Shown in pieces: positions 26,398-35,737 of a stretch of 64,000 nt of DNA. The DNA is from Rhizobium sp. BT03 (GTDB taxonomy: Bacteria; Pseudomonadota; Alphaproteobacteria; Rhizobiales; Rhizobiaceae), in assembly GCF_030053155.1 (NCBI RefSeq), contig NZ_CP125640.1, positions 2,865,501 through 2,929,500 of the forward strand, written 5' to 3'. How positions within the stretch are numbered: the first letter of the stretch is position 1; each line of letters opens with the position of its first letter. Made by a program: the position numbers and the translations under genes. The notes under the pieces are model-generated. The model was not told where the DNA came from. It worked only from the letters and a program-made list of their open reading frames with translations, and made no database searches.

Positions 26398-27182
26398 TGC
26401 AGTGGATTCTCCAGGAGTTCGAAGACACCCACAAGCTGGCCGAGGCACTCGACCGGCTCGATATCCCTTACACATGGCACAAGGTGGTTCCGTTCATCGG
26501 CGAGCTTATTCCCGATCCTGTGGTTGCCGATCCGGGCTCGGTGGTCATGTTCGGCTCCTACTCGCTGTGGAAGAACGCCGAGGCGAACGGCTACTGGCCT
26601 GGTGTATTCAAGCTGCGCCCCTTCGTTCAGGAAGAGGTGTGGCATCCCTATCTCCTCAACGGCGCCGACGCGCTGTTCCTGACGCTCCGCGACGTTCCCG
26701 CGCGTCTGACCGACGATGGGAAGGAATGGTTCCTGCGCCCGGTCGACGACAGCAAGGAAGAGCCCGGCAACGTGAAATCGACAGGCGAGATCATCCGTAT
26801 GGCGGAGAGGGTTCTCACCCTTGACGAGGATGAAATCCCGGCGGGATCGCTCCGTCACGATACGCTGCTGATGTTCACCAAGCCGGTCCGCATCCTGCGC
26901 GAATGGCGTCTCTGGGCCGTCAACGATCGGATCGTCACCTATTCGCTCTACAAGGATGGATCGCGCGTCATCCACCGCTACGAGATCGATGGCGATGCGC
27001 TGGAATTCGGGCAGCGCATGGTTGACATCAATCCTGGCTACTCCCCGGCCTATGTCATCGATATCTGCCGTACCGAAGAAGGACTGAAGCTGCTGGAGAC
27101 GAATTGTCTCAATGCCGCCGGGTTCTATGCCGCAGACCTCGTGAAGCTTGCGGCGGCGATCGACGGCCTTAGCCGCGATTGA
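26397..27182 (+). CDS. ATP-grasp domain protein (DUF4343-like)
   Basis: 261 residues with a start overlapping the xthA stop. The N-terminal part ('WILQEFEDTHKLAEALDRL', 'VVMFGSYSLWKNAE') is a pre-ATP-grasp region. 'EWFLRPVDDSKEEPGNV' resembles the nucleotide-binding loop, and 'REWRLWAVNDRIVTYSLYKD' with 'LLETNCLNAAGFYAADLVKL' carries the E...N metal ligands typical of ATP-grasp ligases. The family joins an acid to an amine or thiol using ATP; the substrate is unknown. DUF4343 assignment is from memory of the pattern. Coupling to a DNA-repair nuclease is unusual and hints at either shared regulation or chance operon growth. Confidence 0.72.
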   Translation: MQWILQEFEDTHKLAEALDRLDIPYTWHKVVPFIGELIPDPVVADPGSVVMFGSYSLWKNAEANGYWPGVFKLRPFVQEEVWHPYLLNGADALFLTLRDVPARLTDDGKEWFLRPVDDSKEEPGNVKSTGEIIRMAERVLTLDEDEIPAGSLRHDTLLMFTKPVRILREWRLWAVNDRIVTYSLYKDGSRVIHRYEIDGDALEFGQRMVDINPGYSPAYVIDICRTEEGLKLLETNCLNAAGFYAADLVKLAAAIDGLSRD

Positions 27183-27201
27183 GCTTGCGCTCCAACGGGG
27201 G

Positions 27202-27657
27202 TCAGCTGAAACGGTAGAACTGGCTTGCGGCCTTTGCTGCAAGTTCGGCGAGATTGTCGCGGATGCGGTTCTCGATCAGCCGGGCTGCTTCAGGATATTC
27301 TTCGATCAGCCGGTGAAAGAGGGCGCGGGTGATGCGGATGATGCTGGTGTCCTCGCGCGCGACCGCGGTGAATTTGCGCTCCACCAGCGTCACCAGCGCC
27401 AGCTCGGAGACCAGCGTTCCCGGGCCCGCAACCCCCTCCGTCCTCTGTATGCCGTCACTGCTCGTCGCGCTCAGCTCCAGGCTGCCGCTGAGGATGACAT
27501 AGGCGCTCTCGGCGGGCGAGCCCTGGCGAAACAGCATCTGGCCGGCGGCGATCATGCGCCGGTCGGCGCCGAAGGCGATCAGCCGCAGCTGATCCTCGTT
27601 CATGTCCTTGAACAGAGGAAGCTGCGCGAGCATGCGGATGTCGTCGGTCAGCGCCAT
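27202..27657 (-). CDS. Cyclic nucleotide-binding domain protein
   Basis: 151 residues. One CNB (Crp-like) beta-roll: 'LAQLPLFKDMNEDQLRLIA', 'FRQGSPAESAYVILSGSLEL' and 'GPGTLVSELALVTLVERKFT', the last being the phosphate-binding cassette, though it lacks the usual GE..L..G.PR.A form and has SELALV...RKFTAVA. There is no helix-turn-helix, so it is not a transcription factor on its own; it may sense a nucleotide for a partner. It converges with the ATP-grasp gene (19 nt between stops). The response regulator gene lies upstream on the same strand beyond a repeat. Confidence 0.85.
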   Translation of the reverse strand: MALTDDIRMLAQLPLFKDMNEDQLRLIAFGADRRMIAAGQMLFRQGSPAESAYVILSGSLELSATSSDGIQRTEGVAGPGTLVSELALVTLVERKFTAVAREDTSIIRITRALFHRLIEEYPEAARLIENRIRDNLAELAAKAASQFYRFS

Positions 27658-27672
27658 GCGGGCTTTTCGCCT

Positions 27673-27772
27673 TAGAGCAATTCCAGCAAAACCGCGTCGC
27701 GGCTTTGCTGGAGTTGCGTGGAAACAAAGAGATAGAGCATTTCCGTGATTCGGAGAAAATGGAAATGCCCTA
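27673..27772. repeat. Rhizobial palindromic repeat, second family
   Basis: A 100-bp stretch made of two hairpins: CCAGCAAAACCGCG / CGGCTTTGCTGG, and GAGCATTTCC...GGAAATGCCC, with AACAAAGAGATAGAGC between. This layout is familiar from many rhizobial intergenic regions. Its right end supplies the TAG stop of the response regulator gene at 27770-27772. Confidence 0.7.
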
Positions 27773-28453
27773 TGGAATGATCTTGTAGCCGCCGTTTTCC
27801 GTCACCAGGATTTCGGCATTGGAGGGATCGCGTTCGATCTTCTGCCGCAGCCGATAGACGTGGGTTTCCAGCGTATGTGTGGTGACGCCCGAGTTATAGC
27901 CCCAGACCTCTTCGAGAAGCACGTCGCGGGTGACCACTTTCTGTTCGGCCCGATAGAGATAGCGGATGATCGCCGCCTCCTTTTCCGTCAGCCGGATCTT
28001 CTGGCCATTGTCTGTGGTCAGCAGCTTCTGGCTCGGCTTGAACAGGTAGGGGCCGACGGTAAAGGTCGCATCCTCGCTCTGTTCGTGCTGGCGCAGCTGC
28101 ACGCGAATGCGCGCGAGCAGCACGGCGAAGCGGAAAGGCTTGGTGACATAGTCGTTGGCGCCGGCTTCGAGGCCGAGAATCGTATCCGAATCGGTATCGT
28201 GGCCGGTCAGCATGATGATCGGCGCCTTGAAGCCGCCCTTGCGCAGCAGCTTGACCGCCTCGCGGCCGTCCATATCGGGCAGGCCGACATCCATGATCAA
28301 GAGGTCGACCGGCGTCGAGCGGGCGGTCGCAACACCCTTGCCGGCGTTGGCTTCCTGCAGAACCGAAAATTCCTCATACAGCGACAATTGCTCCGTCAGC
28401 GTCTGACGAAGGTCATCGTCGTCATCCACCAGAAGAATGGTGCGTGCGGTCAT
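27770..28453 (-). CDS. OmpR-family response regulator, CenR/OtpR-like
   Basis: 227 residues. Receiver domain 1-120 with acidic pocket 'LLVDDDDDLR', phosphoacceptor Asp in 'LLIMDVGLPDMDG', Thr in 'IIMLTGHD' and Lys in 'DYVTKPF'; winged-helix domain from about 135 ending 'LETHVYRLRQKIERDPSNAE'. The unusual conservation of 'GHDTDSDTILGLEAGANDYV' and 'RLTEKEAAIIRYLYRAE' recalls CenR of Caulobacter and OtpR of Brucella, essential regulators of the cell envelope; that name is from memory. No histidine kinase is adjacent. It is divergent from an L,D-transpeptidase gene, which fits an envelope role. Confidence 0.85.
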   Translation of the reverse strand: MTARTILLVDDDDDLRQTLTEQLSLYEEFSVLQEANAGKGVATARSTPVDLLIMDVGLPDMDGREAVKLLRKGGFKAPIIMLTGHDTDSDTILGLEAGANDYVTKPFRFAVLLARIRVQLRQHEQSEDATFTVGPYLFKPSQKLLTTDNGQKIRLTEKEAAIIRYLYRAEQKVVTRDVLLEEVWGYNSGVTTHTLETHVYRLRQKIERDPSNAEILVTENGGYKIIP

Positions 28454-28620
28454 GCCCTTGCTTTCCTCATGTTAAGTCCCCTAGTCCTACGCCAAATTCC
28501 TGGTTTGGCAAGGATCGCGCGGCGGGCCGTTGCCGCGCAGGTTTTGATATGATTTCAATTGGAGCCCCAGACAATGCAAGACATGCGAGAAAAATGGAAA
28601 AAACAAGGCGGAAGCCGGGG

Positions 28621-29142
28621 ATGAAGCCGTCGACGATCGTGGTGCGGCCGGCGCCCGGGCGCAAGAGCCGGGCGATCGTCCGGCTCGGCGCGATCACCGT
28701 CCTAGCCGCGATTGGCCGCTCCGGCCGCAGCGTGATCAAACGCGAGGGCGACGGCGCCACGCCGATCGCCTCGATGCGACTGATATCCGGTTTCCGGCGC
28801 GGTGAGCGGAACGGCCGGCTTGCCACGCCGCTTGCCCTTCGCCGGATCCGCACCGACATGCTCTGGTGCGATCAGCCCGGCAACGCCAGCTATAACCGCC
28901 TCGTCCGGGCGCCGTTCGGGGCAAGCCATGAGGAGATGCGGCGCAGCGACGGGCTCTATGATATCTGCCTGGTGATGGACTGGAACATTTCCTCGCGGGT
29001 GCGCAATCGCGGCTCGGCGGTGTTCTTCCATCTCATCCGGCCGGGCTACGAGCCGACAGCCGGCTGCGTGGCGGTCAGCCTGCGCGACATGCGCCGGCTT
29101 CTGCCGCATCTTCGGAAGGGGACGATTGTCCGGGTCCTCTGA
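28621..29142 (+). CDS. L,D-transpeptidase (YkuD family)
   Basis: 173 residues from the chosen ATG. The YkuD core begins 'STIVVRPAPGRKSRAIVRLG', includes 'KREGDGATPIASMRLISG' and the active site 'FFHLIRPGYEPTAGCVAVS', where His and Cys are the catalytic pair (TAGC in place of the common SHGC). Such enzymes make 3-3 cross-links in peptidoglycan or anchor outer-membrane proteins, important in rhizobia. No signal peptide is visible from this start; an earlier ATG at 28594 does not add one, so export is unclear. It is divergent from the CenR-like regulator. Confidence 0.82.
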   Translation: MKPSTIVVRPAPGRKSRAIVRLGAITVLAAIGRSGRSVIKREGDGATPIASMRLISGFRRGERNGRLATPLALRRIRTDMLWCDQPGNASYNRLVRAPFGASHEEMRRSDGLYDICLVMDWNISSRVRNRGSAVFFHLIRPGYEPTAGCVAVSLRDMRRLLPHLRKGTIVRVL

Positions 29143-29272
29143 TTGTCTTCCCGGCATGGCCGCCTATATGTTTCCGGTGACCGAGCGCTCAGGCTGAAAT
29201 GCGTTCCGGGACGCCCCAAAGTGGGGCGCAATTCATGCCTCGTCCCATTCTTCAAACTCCCGGAGATATAGT

Positions 29273-30103
29273 GTGACCGCGCAACCCATCATCACTTTCC
29301 ATGACGGACATTCCATTCCCCAGGTCGGCCTCGGCGTCTGGCAGACGCCGCAGGAGATTGCCGCTCCGACGGTGCGCGCGGCGATTGCCGCCGGCTATCG
29401 CCATATCGATACGGCGTCCGGCTACGACAATGAAGAGGGTGTCGGCGAAGGCATCCGCTCTTCCGGCCTCGACCGCAAGGACATCTTCGTCACCACCAAG
29501 CTCAGAAACACCGACCAGGGCTACGACAATACGCTCAGTGCCTTCGACGGCAGCCTGAAGAAGCTCGGTTCCGACTATGTCGACCTCTATCTCGTTCACT
29601 GGCCGTCGCCGCATCGCGGCCTCTACACCGAGACCTGGAAGGCCTTCGTGCGCATCCGCGAAGAGGGCCGCGCCCGCTCGATCGGCGTGTCGAATTTCTG
29701 TCCCGAACATCTGGAGCGCATCATCGGCGAAACCGGCGTCGTTCCCGTCATCAACCAGATCGAGCTGCATCCCGACTTTCAGCAGAAGGCGGCGCAGGAG
29801 ACGCACAAGAAGCTTGGTATTGCCACCCAATCCTGGAGCCCGCTCGGCCAGGGCAAGTTCATCTCGAACCCTGTTATCGGTGAGATCGCCCGGAAATATC
29901 GGAAGACGCCGGCACAGGTCATCATCCGCTGGCACCTCGATACCGGCCTCGTCGTCATCCCGAAGTCGGTGACGCCGTCGCGCATCGAGGAGAATTTCCA
30001 GGTGTTCGACTTCAAACTCGATAATGACGATATGGCGGCGATCGCCAGGCTCGACAGCGCCGGCGCCCGCATGGGGCCGGACCCGATGACGGCAACTTTC
30101 TGA
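29273..30103 (+). CDS. Aldo/keto reductase
   Basis: 276 residues with a GTG start behind GGAG. The (beta/alpha)8 NADPH reductase tetrad is visible: Asp and Tyr in 'GYRHIDTASGYDNEEGVGEG', Lys in 'FVTTKLRN', His in 'DLYLVHWPSP'. The cofactor loop 'LVVIPKSVTPSRIEENFQVF' is also present. This is the AKR5/2,5-diketo-gluconate reductase-like branch that reduces small aldehydes and ketones. Substrate unknown. A GC-rich inverted repeat (30136-30174) follows. Confidence 0.92.
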   Translation: MTAQPIITFHDGHSIPQVGLGVWQTPQEIAAPTVRAAIAAGYRHIDTASGYDNEEGVGEGIRSSGLDRKDIFVTTKLRNTDQGYDNTLSAFDGSLKKLGSDYVDLYLVHWPSPHRGLYTETWKAFVRIREEGRARSIGVSNFCPEHLERIIGETGVVPVINQIELHPDFQQKAAQETHKKLGIATQSWSPLGQGKFISNPVIGEIARKYRKTPAQVIIRWHLDTGLVVIPKSVTPSRIEENFQVFDFKLDNDDMAAIARLDSAGARMGPDPMTATF

Positions 30104-30135
30104 TCGCCGTTGCGATCAGCGCTAAAGCAATTGCA

Positions 30136-30174
30136 GCGGCGGTCTCCGGGTAAATTACCCGCGGCGACCGCCGC
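30136..30174. repeat. Inverted repeat after the aldo/keto reductase gene
   Basis: GCGGCGGTC ... GACCGCCGC, with an inner GGGTA/TACCC stem. No T-run on either strand, so it may be a palindromic repeat or a weak transcription end for the aldo/keto reductase gene. Confidence 0.5.
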
Positions 30175-30197
30175 ATAACGGAGAATGCAGCCTTCGA

Positions 30198-30554
30198 TCA
30201 GTAGTTGCAGTTCGACGATCCGTTCGTCGGGGCAAAGCCGAAATTGCAGCTATTGCTCATGCGCTGCGGCCGTCCGACCGATCCGGTATAATAATCGTCA
30301 AAGGCGCGCGCCGGATACCAATAGCCGTTCGCGCTCTTGATATAGCCGGACCGGGCGCTGCTATAGCCCCGATATCCATTGAGATAGGGTATCTTGCTTT
30401 GGGCGATCTGGTGCAGCAGATCGGAAGAGGCCATGACCGGTCCTATCGCCGGACGGATCGGCGCGGCCTCGGCGGCGTCGATCGATGCCTGCAATGCAAA
30501 TACGATCAAGCTGGCTTGCAGTAAACTCCGTACTCTTTTCCGCCTCATGGCCAT
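30198..30554 (-). CDS. Small secreted protein of unknown function
   Basis: 118 residues. Basic N-terminus 'MAMRRKRVRS', a hydrophobic segment and a likely cleavage after 'AAEAA' give a signal peptide. The mature part is rich in Tyr, Gly, Ser and Asn ('YLNGYRGYSSARSGY', 'NGYWYPARAFDDYY') and ends with two Cys in 'SCNFGF' and 'SSNCNY' that could form a disulfide. The Tyr/Gly-rich segment recalls BA14K-type surface proteins but the match is weak. It lies between convergent transcription units with leuC upstream on the same strand. Confidence 0.65.
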   Translation of the reverse strand: MAMRRKRVRSLLQASLIVFALQASIDAAEAAPIRPAIGPVMASSDLLHQIAQSKIPYLNGYRGYSSARSGYIKSANGYWYPARAFDDYYTGSVGRPQRMSNSCNFGFAPTNGSSNCNY

Positions 30555-30745
30555 TCCCCCGATGGCGCGGTGTTCGCCGGAGCCTGAACGGTATCAGTCG
30601 CGTATCGCGCCTATACCAAGGAGGCCACACGCATTTTTCGATGTCGATTGCCCGAACGGATGAAATTGGGAAGACGGGCCATGCACAAACGGGCTTACCC
30701 GTTGAATTACAGCGGGATACGGCACAGTCGCCATGAAATACGAAA

Positions 30746-30776
30746 CCGCCCGATGCGCTGAGAGCGCATCGGGCGG
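30746..30776 (-). terminator. Terminator hairpin after leuC
   Basis: Perfect 14-bp stem CCGCCCGATGCGCT / AGCGCATCGGGCGG with a 3-nt loop, 29 nt past the leuC stop. The leftward strand continues TTTCGTATTT, a short U-rich tail. Confidence 0.75.
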
Positions 30777-30804
30777 CTTTCATTCTCTTCCGTGGGACGA
30801 CGGA

Positions 30805-32214
30805 TCAGTTCCACTCGCGGATATCGACGAAGTGGCCGGCGATCGCGGCGGCCGCCGCCATGGCCGGTGAAACGAGGTGGGTGCGACCCTTGAAGCCCTG
30901 ACGGCCTTCGAAGTTGCGGTTCGAGGTGGACGCGCAGCGTTCGCCCGGCTTCAGGCGGTCGTCGTTCATGGCCAGGCACATGGAGCAGCCCGGCTCGCGC
31001 CAGTCGAAACCGGCGGCCTTGAAGATCTTGTCGAGGCCTTCGGCTTCCGCCTGTTCCTTGACGAGGCCGGAGCCCGGAACGATCATCGCATCGACGGATG
31101 CGGCAACCGTCTTGCCTTCGACCACCTTGGCGACTTCGCGCAGATCCTCGATGCGGCCGTTGGTGCAGGAGCCGATGAAGACGCGGTCAAGCGTGATGTC
31201 GGTCATCTTGGTGCCGGGCTTCAGGCCCATATAGTCGAGCGCGCGCCATTTAGAGGTGCGCTTGGTCTCGTCCTGGATGTCGTCTGGGTTCGGGACGATG
31301 CCCTGAACGGAGATGACGTCCTCGGGCGAGGAGCCCCAGGAGACGATCGGCGGCAGGCTGGCGGCATCGAGGATGACGACGCGGTCGTAATGCGCGCCCT
31401 CGTCGGTCTGCAGCGTCTTCCAGTAGGCGATCGCCTGTTCCAGCGCCTCGCCCTTCGGCGCGCGCGGCTTGCCCTTGATGTATTCGAAGGTCTTTTCGTC
31501 AGGGGCGATCAGGCCGGCGCGAGCGCCGCCTTCGATCGTCATGTTGCAGATGGTCATGCGGCCTTCCATCGACAGCGAGCGGATCGCTTCGCCGGCAAAT
31601 TCGATGACGTGGCCGGTGCCGCCGGCGGTGCCGATTTCGCCGATGATGGCGAGGATGATGTCCTTGGCGGTGACGTGCGGCGGCAGCAGGCCGTCGACCC
31701 GCACCAGCATGTTCTTCGCCTTCTTCTGGATCAGCGTCTGGGTCGCCAGCACATGCTCGACCTCGGAGGTGCCGATGCCGTGCGCCAGCGCGCCGAAGGC
31801 GCCGTGCGTCGAGGTGTGGCTGTCGCCGCAGACGATGGTCATGCCGGGCAGGGTGAAGCCCTGTTCAGGACCGACGATGTGAACGATGCCCTGGCGCTTG
31901 TCGCTTGCCGAATAATATTCGACGCCGAATTCGGCGGCGTTGGTCGCCAGCGCTTCCACCTGGATTCGGCTTTCCTCGTTCTTGATGCCCAGATGGCGAT
32001 CGGGCGAGGTCGGAACGTTATGGTCGACGACGGCGAGCGTCTTTTCCGGGGCGCGAACCTTGCGGCCGGTCATGCGCAGGCCTTCGAACGCCTGTGGCGA
32101 GGTGACTTCGTGGACCAGATGGCGGTCGATGTAGAGAAGACAGGTGCCGTCTGCCTGTTCGTCGACCAGGTGATCGTCCCAGATCTTGTCGTAGAGGGTA
32201 CGCGGTGCGCTCAT
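30805..32214 (-). CDS. leuC: 3-isopropylmalate dehydratase large subunit
   Basis: 469 residues, the usual size. LeuC with LeuD isomerises 2-isopropylmalate to 3-isopropylmalate in leucine synthesis. '[18 protein letters not shown]' and the iron-sulfur ligands in '[10 protein letters not shown]' and '[12 protein letters not shown]' are all present. The start at 32214 ([15 protein letters not shown]) matches the family N-terminus; an ATG 54 nt upstream is in the leader. leuD is not adjacent, as is common in rhizobia. A strong hairpin terminator follows. Confidence 0.97.
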   Translation of the reverse strand: MSAPRTLYDKIWDDHLVDEQADGTCLLYIDRHLVHEVTSPQAFEGLRMTGRKVRAPEKTLAVVDHNVPTSPDRHLGIKNEESRIQVEALATNAAEFGVEYYSASDKRQGIVHIVGPEQGFTLPGMTIVCGDSHTSTHGAFGALAHGIGTSEVEHVLATQTLIQKKAKNMLVRVDGLLPPHVTAKDIILAIIGEIGTAGGTGHVIEFAGEAIRSLSMEGRMTICNMTIEGGARAGLIAPDEKTFEYIKGKPRAPKGEALEQAIAYWKTLQTDEGAHYDRVVILDAASLPPIVSWGSSPEDVISVQGIVPNPDDIQDETKRTSKWRALDYMGLKPGTKMTDITLDRVFIGSCTNGRIEDLREVAKVVEGKTVAASVDAMIVPGSGLVKEQAEAEGLDKIFKAAGFDWREPGCSMCLAMNDDRLKPGERCASTSNRNFEGRQGFKGRTHLVSPAMAAAAAIAGHFVDIREWN

Positions 32215-32488
32215 GGCGTTAAGTCCGTTTTTGGATGCTTTTGGGAAATCGAGTAAAAAGCGGATCAAGCTCCGCCGGCCGTCATTCGATCAACGAAGTC
32301 GGCTGTTGAGCGCGCCGGACACGCATGCAAAGAACCGCGCCGGCAGGCGATAATGGTCCTGCAGCACGAAAATATGCGCGCCTGTGCATCTGAACTTGGA
32401 TTCCATCGCCTGCATATACCGATTTTTCGCGGCGGCTTCAATTTGAATCATCAAGACCGCATTCGCGGGTGTCATGGCTTTCGATCAT

Positions 32489-33307
32489 TCACCGCGACTT
32501 CATCCATTTCTCCGTCCGCCGCAGCGCCAGCGACAGGCCGATCGTCAGGATCAGGTAGATGTAGGTGACGATCGAATAGGTCTCGAAGAAGCGGAAGGAG
32601 CCGGCGGCATAGACCTTGCCCATCTGGGTGATGTCGGCGACGCCGAGCACGGAGACGAGCGATGAATCCTTGACCATCGAGACGAAATCGTTGGAGAGCG
32701 GCGGGAAGATCACCCGGATCGCCTGCGGGAAGACGACGGAGCGGAAGCGCCGGTAGCGGGAAAGGCCGAGTGCCTTGGCCGCCTCGATCTGGCCGAGATC
32801 GACCGATTGGAAACCGGCCCGGAAGATCTCGGCGATGAAGGACGAATAACCGATCGTCAGCGCGATGATCGCCCGCCACATCAGCGAGAGGTCGCGCACC
32901 AGGATGGGCTCGGCCATGCCTGAACTCACCAGCGGTGAAATCAGAAAATTATAGGCGGCAACCAGAGCCGGGGCGCCGACGAAGGCGACGTAGAACAGGA
33001 GCACGAGGATCGGGATGCCGCGGATGATCTCGATGTAGAAGCGTGCGATCTGGCGCAGCGCCCGGCTGTCGGCCATGCCGAGCAGGCAGATGCCGAGGCC
33101 GAGCACGGTGGCGAGCACGAAGGCGACCAGCGTGACGAAGACGGTGATGCCGACGCCGTTGACGACGGTGCGGAAAACCTGGGCATAGATATCGTTGGTG
33201 ACGATGATGGCGGCAAGGACGATGCCGATCGCGACGAGCGCGACCAGCCACGAGGGATAGTCGTCCTTGACGTGTCTGTCGGGAGATGGTCGCAAAGCCA
33301 TCAGCAA
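32489..33307 (-). CDS. Amino-acid ABC transporter permease (HisM/GlnP type)
   Basis: 272 residues with five to six hydrophobic spans. 'TVVNGVGITVFVTLVAFVLA' starts the PF00528 domain; the cytoplasmic EAA loop reads 'EAAKALGLSRYRRFRSVVFP', which docks the ATPase. It follows the substrate-binding protein gene by 10 nt on the same strand. No ATPase gene is adjacent, so the partner must be shared or elsewhere. Substrate is probably a polar amino acid, by family only. Confidence 0.9.
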   Translation of the reverse strand: MLMALRPSPDRHVKDDYPSWLVALVAIGIVLAAIIVTNDIYAQVFRTVVNGVGITVFVTLVAFVLATVLGLGICLLGMADSRALRQIARFYIEIIRGIPILVLLFYVAFVGAPALVAAYNFLISPLVSSGMAEPILVRDLSLMWRAIIALTIGYSSFIAEIFRAGFQSVDLGQIEAAKALGLSRYRRFRSVVFPQAIRVIFPPLSNDFVSMVKDSSLVSVLGVADITQMGKVYAAGSFRFFETYSIVTYIYLILTIGLSLALRRTEKWMKSR

Positions 33308-33317
33308 TGGCTCGGCG

Positions 33318-34115
33318 TCATTCGCCCATCTTATAGTCGAGGAACCACTTCTTGTTCAGCGCATCCAGTGTGCCGTCGGCCTTGAGGGCTGAAATGGCGG
33401 CATTGACGGGCGCGACGAGATCGGAACCCTTCGGGAAGATGAAGCCGAAATCTTCGGTGCCGAGCGGCTCGCCGATCAGCTTCAGGGCGCCATTCGAGGC
33501 GTCGACATAACCCTTGCCGGCGGTGCCGTCGGTCAGCACCACATCGACGTCGCCGGCCTTCAGCGCCTGGACGGTGGCGCCGAAGGTTTCGAAGAGCTTG
33601 ATGCGCGGGTTCTGCTCATTGCCGTCGAGCACTTCATAGACAGCGGTGTAGAAGGGCGTGGTGCCGGGCTGGGCGCCGACCAGGCCATCCTTGAACGCGG
33701 CGAAGGACTTGGCGTCGGTGAAACGCTTCTCGTCGCCGCGCACCAGCATGAACTGCTGCGAGCGCATATAGGGGTCGGAGAAATCCACCTTCTGTTTGCG
33801 GTCTTCCTTGATGGTGATGCCGGTCATGCCGATGTTGTACTGGCCGTCGGAAACCGCCTGGATCATCGCGTCCCAGCTGGTATTCTGATATTCGACCTTG
33901 AAATTCAGCCGCTTGGCGATCTCGTTCATCGCATCATATTCCCAGCCGATCGGCTTGCCGGATTTCGGGTCGACGAACTGCAGCGGCGGATAGGCATTCT
34001 CGGTGACGACGACGACGCTCTTGCCGCCGAGATCCGGCAGTTCGGCTGCCAATGCGGCCAAGGGTGCGAGCGCAAGGGCGGCGAAGCTCGCAAGGACAGT
34101 ACGACGAAACAGCAT
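33318..34115 (-). CDS. Amino-acid ABC transporter substrate-binding protein
   Basis: 265 residues. Signal peptide of about 23 residues ('MLFRRTVLASFAALALAPLA', cleavage near ALAA|E). Mature SBP_bac_3 fold: 'VVVVTENAYPPLQFVDPKSG', 'GWEYDAMNEIAKRLNF', 'NIGMTGITIKEDRKQKVDFS' and 'GVA-type' dipole region 'VGAQPGTTPFY'. Family members bind polar amino acids in the periplasm. The start at 34115 was chosen for the signal peptide and the GGAG upstream; the open frame reaches further back without meaning. It is first in a two-gene unit with the permease. Confidence 0.9.
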   Translation of the reverse strand: MLFRRTVLASFAALALAPLAALAAELPDLGGKSVVVVTENAYPPLQFVDPKSGKPIGWEYDAMNEIAKRLNFKVEYQNTSWDAMIQAVSDGQYNIGMTGITIKEDRKQKVDFSDPYMRSQQFMLVRGDEKRFTDAKSFAAFKDGLVGAQPGTTPFYTAVYEVLDGNEQNPRIKLFETFGATVQALKAGDVDVVLTDGTAGKGYVDASNGALKLIGEPLGTEDFGFIFPKGSDLVAPVNAAISALKADGTLDALNKKWFLDYKMGE

Positions 34116-34205
34116 GGAACGGCTCTCCGGGATTGAACGGCGAAAATTGTCACGGAAGACCTGCCGAAGGCAAGGCCGCCGGCTGCGTGCCCAAGGAAAA
34201 AAGAG

Positions 34206-34230
34206 AAAAGGCGACCCGAAGGCCGCCTTT
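34206..34230 (-). terminator. Terminator downstream of rplS
   Basis: On the leftward strand GGCGGCCTTCGGGTCGCC forms a stem (one mismatch) followed by TTTTCTCTTTTTT. It lies 50 nt past the rplS stop and before the transporter genes. Confidence 0.75.
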
Positions 34231-34280
34231 CCAAGCAAAAGAATTTTGCTCCAAGCAAAGATTTTTGCGGGGCGCAGATC

Positions 34281-34823
34281 TTATTCTGCAGCCGGTTCCG
34301 CTGCTGCGGCGGCTGCTGCTTCAGCAGCGGCCTTGGCTTCGGCTGCTTCTGCTGCTGCCTTCTCGGCGGCGAGCGCCTGAGCGGCTGCAATCTTTTCAGC
34401 TTCGATGCGTGCCTTTTCCTCGGCGATCGCGGCGCGCTCGGCGTCGTTGAGCTTGCGGGCGCGCACGCCGGTGTCTTCAACGATACGGGCAGACTTGCCG
34501 CGACGATCACGGAGGTAATAGAGCTTGGCGCGACGGACCTTACCGCGGCGAACGACGTCGACGCTTTCGATCATCGGCGAGTAGACCGGGAATACGCGCT
34601 CGACGCCTTCGCCGTAGGAGATCTTGCGGACCGTGAAGTTTTCCTGCAGGCCGCCGCCGGAGCGGGCGATGCAGACGCCTTCATAGGCCTGAACGCGGGT
34701 ACGGTTGCCTTCCGTGACCTTCACGTTGACGCGGACGGTATCGCCCGGGGAAAATTCGGGAAGCGTGCGCTTGGCTTCGATCTTGGCGGCCTGTTCGGCC
34801 TCAAGCTGCTGAATGATGTTCAT
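34281..34823 (-). CDS. rplS: 50S ribosomal protein L19 with Ala/Glu-rich tail
   Basis: 180 residues against about 115-120 in most bacteria. The first ~118 residues are standard L19: '[15 protein letters not shown]', '[20 protein letters not shown]', '[19 protein letters not shown]', '[15 protein letters not shown]'. The remaining ~60 form a helical, Ala/Glu/Lys-rich tail with runs of alanine. L19 sits at the 30S-50S interface. The start at 34823 matches the family; the longer frame upstream is leader. It follows trmD with about 210 nt between, so it may have its own promoter. Confidence 0.96.
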   Translation of the reverse strand: MNIIQQLEAEQAAKIEAKRTLPEFSPGDTVRVNVKVTEGNRTRVQAYEGVCIARSGGGLQENFTVRKISYGEGVERVFPVYSPMIESVDVVRRGKVRRAKLYYLRDRRGKSARIVEDTGVRARKLNDAERAAIAEEKARIEAEKIAAAQALAAEKAAAEAAEAKAAAEAAAAAAAEPAAE

Positions 34824-35035
34824 CGTCTTAACCTTTGGTTCTTCTGAAACAGCCAGAGCGCTCGACACTGATCCTTTGGAACTGGCCTCAGGACTTTGCC
34901 CTTCAGGGCGGGAGCGGGTTCGCCATTCTTTGTTTGCTGGCAGACGGGGATAACCCCATTTCCGCGTGCGCCAATACACGAAAGGCCGGGGCTTGTCATC
35001 CCTCGCACGACATTTTTGTGAAGGGGAGGGTGGAA

Positions 35036-35737
35036 TCAGCCGTTTTTCTTAGGTTCAGCCTTTTCCAGGAGATCCGGCCGCCGCTCCCGCGTCAGCCGCA
35101 CCGCCTCCTGGTGCCGCCATTTCTCGATGGCGCCGTGATTGCCGGAGGTGAGGATAGCGGGAATTTCCCGGCCTTCCCAGGCCTGCGGCCTGGTATAATG
35201 AGGATGTTCCAGCAGCCCGCCTTCGAAGCTTTCGTGCAGGCCGGAAAGATCGTTGCCCATGACGCCGGGCAGGATGCGGATGATCGCGTCGAGCACGATC
35301 AGCGCCGCCGGCTCGCCGCCTGACAGAACGTAGTCGCCGATCGAAACCTCTTCCAGGCCGCGCGCCTCGATCACTCGCTGATCGACGCCCTCGAAGCGGC
35401 CGCAGACGATGATGACGCCGTCGCCTGAAGCAAGCGCGCGCACGCGCTCCTGCGTCAGCGGCCGGCCGCGCGGGCTCATCAGCAGGCGCGGGCGGGTATC
35501 GTTCTCAGCGGTGCTGTCGATCGCACGGGCGAGAACGTCGGGTTTCAGCACCATGCCGGCGCCGCCGCCGGCCGGAGTGTCATCGACCGTGCGGTGCTTG
35601 TCGGTGGCGAAATCGCGGATCTGCACCGCATCCAGCGACCATTGCCCACGCTCCATCGCCTTGCCGGCGAGCGAAAAGCCCAGATGTCCCGGAAACATTT
35701 CCGGATAGAGTGTCAGCACGCTCGCCCGGAAAGCCAT
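35036..35737 (-). CDS. trmD: tRNA (guanine37-N1)-methyltransferase
   Basis: 233 residues. TrmD uses S-adenosylmethionine to methylate G37 next to the anticodon, preventing frameshifts. The SPOUT trefoil knot is visible: '[10 protein letters not shown]', '[16 protein letters not shown]' and '[18 protein letters not shown]'; '[14 protein letters not shown]' is another hallmark. The ATG at 35737 overlaps the rimM stop (TGATG); a GTG one codon earlier is possible. Part of the conserved rpsP-rimM-trmD-rplS cluster. Confidence 0.97.
   Translation of the reverse strand: MAFRASVLTLYPEMFPGHLGFSLAGKAMERGQWSLDAVQIRDFATDKHRTVDDTPAGGGAGMVLKPDVLARAIDSTAENDTRPRLLMSPRGRPLTQERVRALASGDGVIIVCGRFEGVDQRVIEARGLEEVSIGDYVLSGGEPAALIVLDAIIRILPGVMGNDLSGLHESFEGGLLEHPHYTRPQAWEGREIPAILTSGNHGAIEKWRHQEAVRLTRERRPDLLEKAEPKKNG

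Noticed and set aside
32290..32475. 61-codon open frame between the permease gene and leuC, considered as a leucine leader peptide
   Set aside because: It has no run of leucine codons, no clear ribosome site and no alternative hairpins that I could pair.
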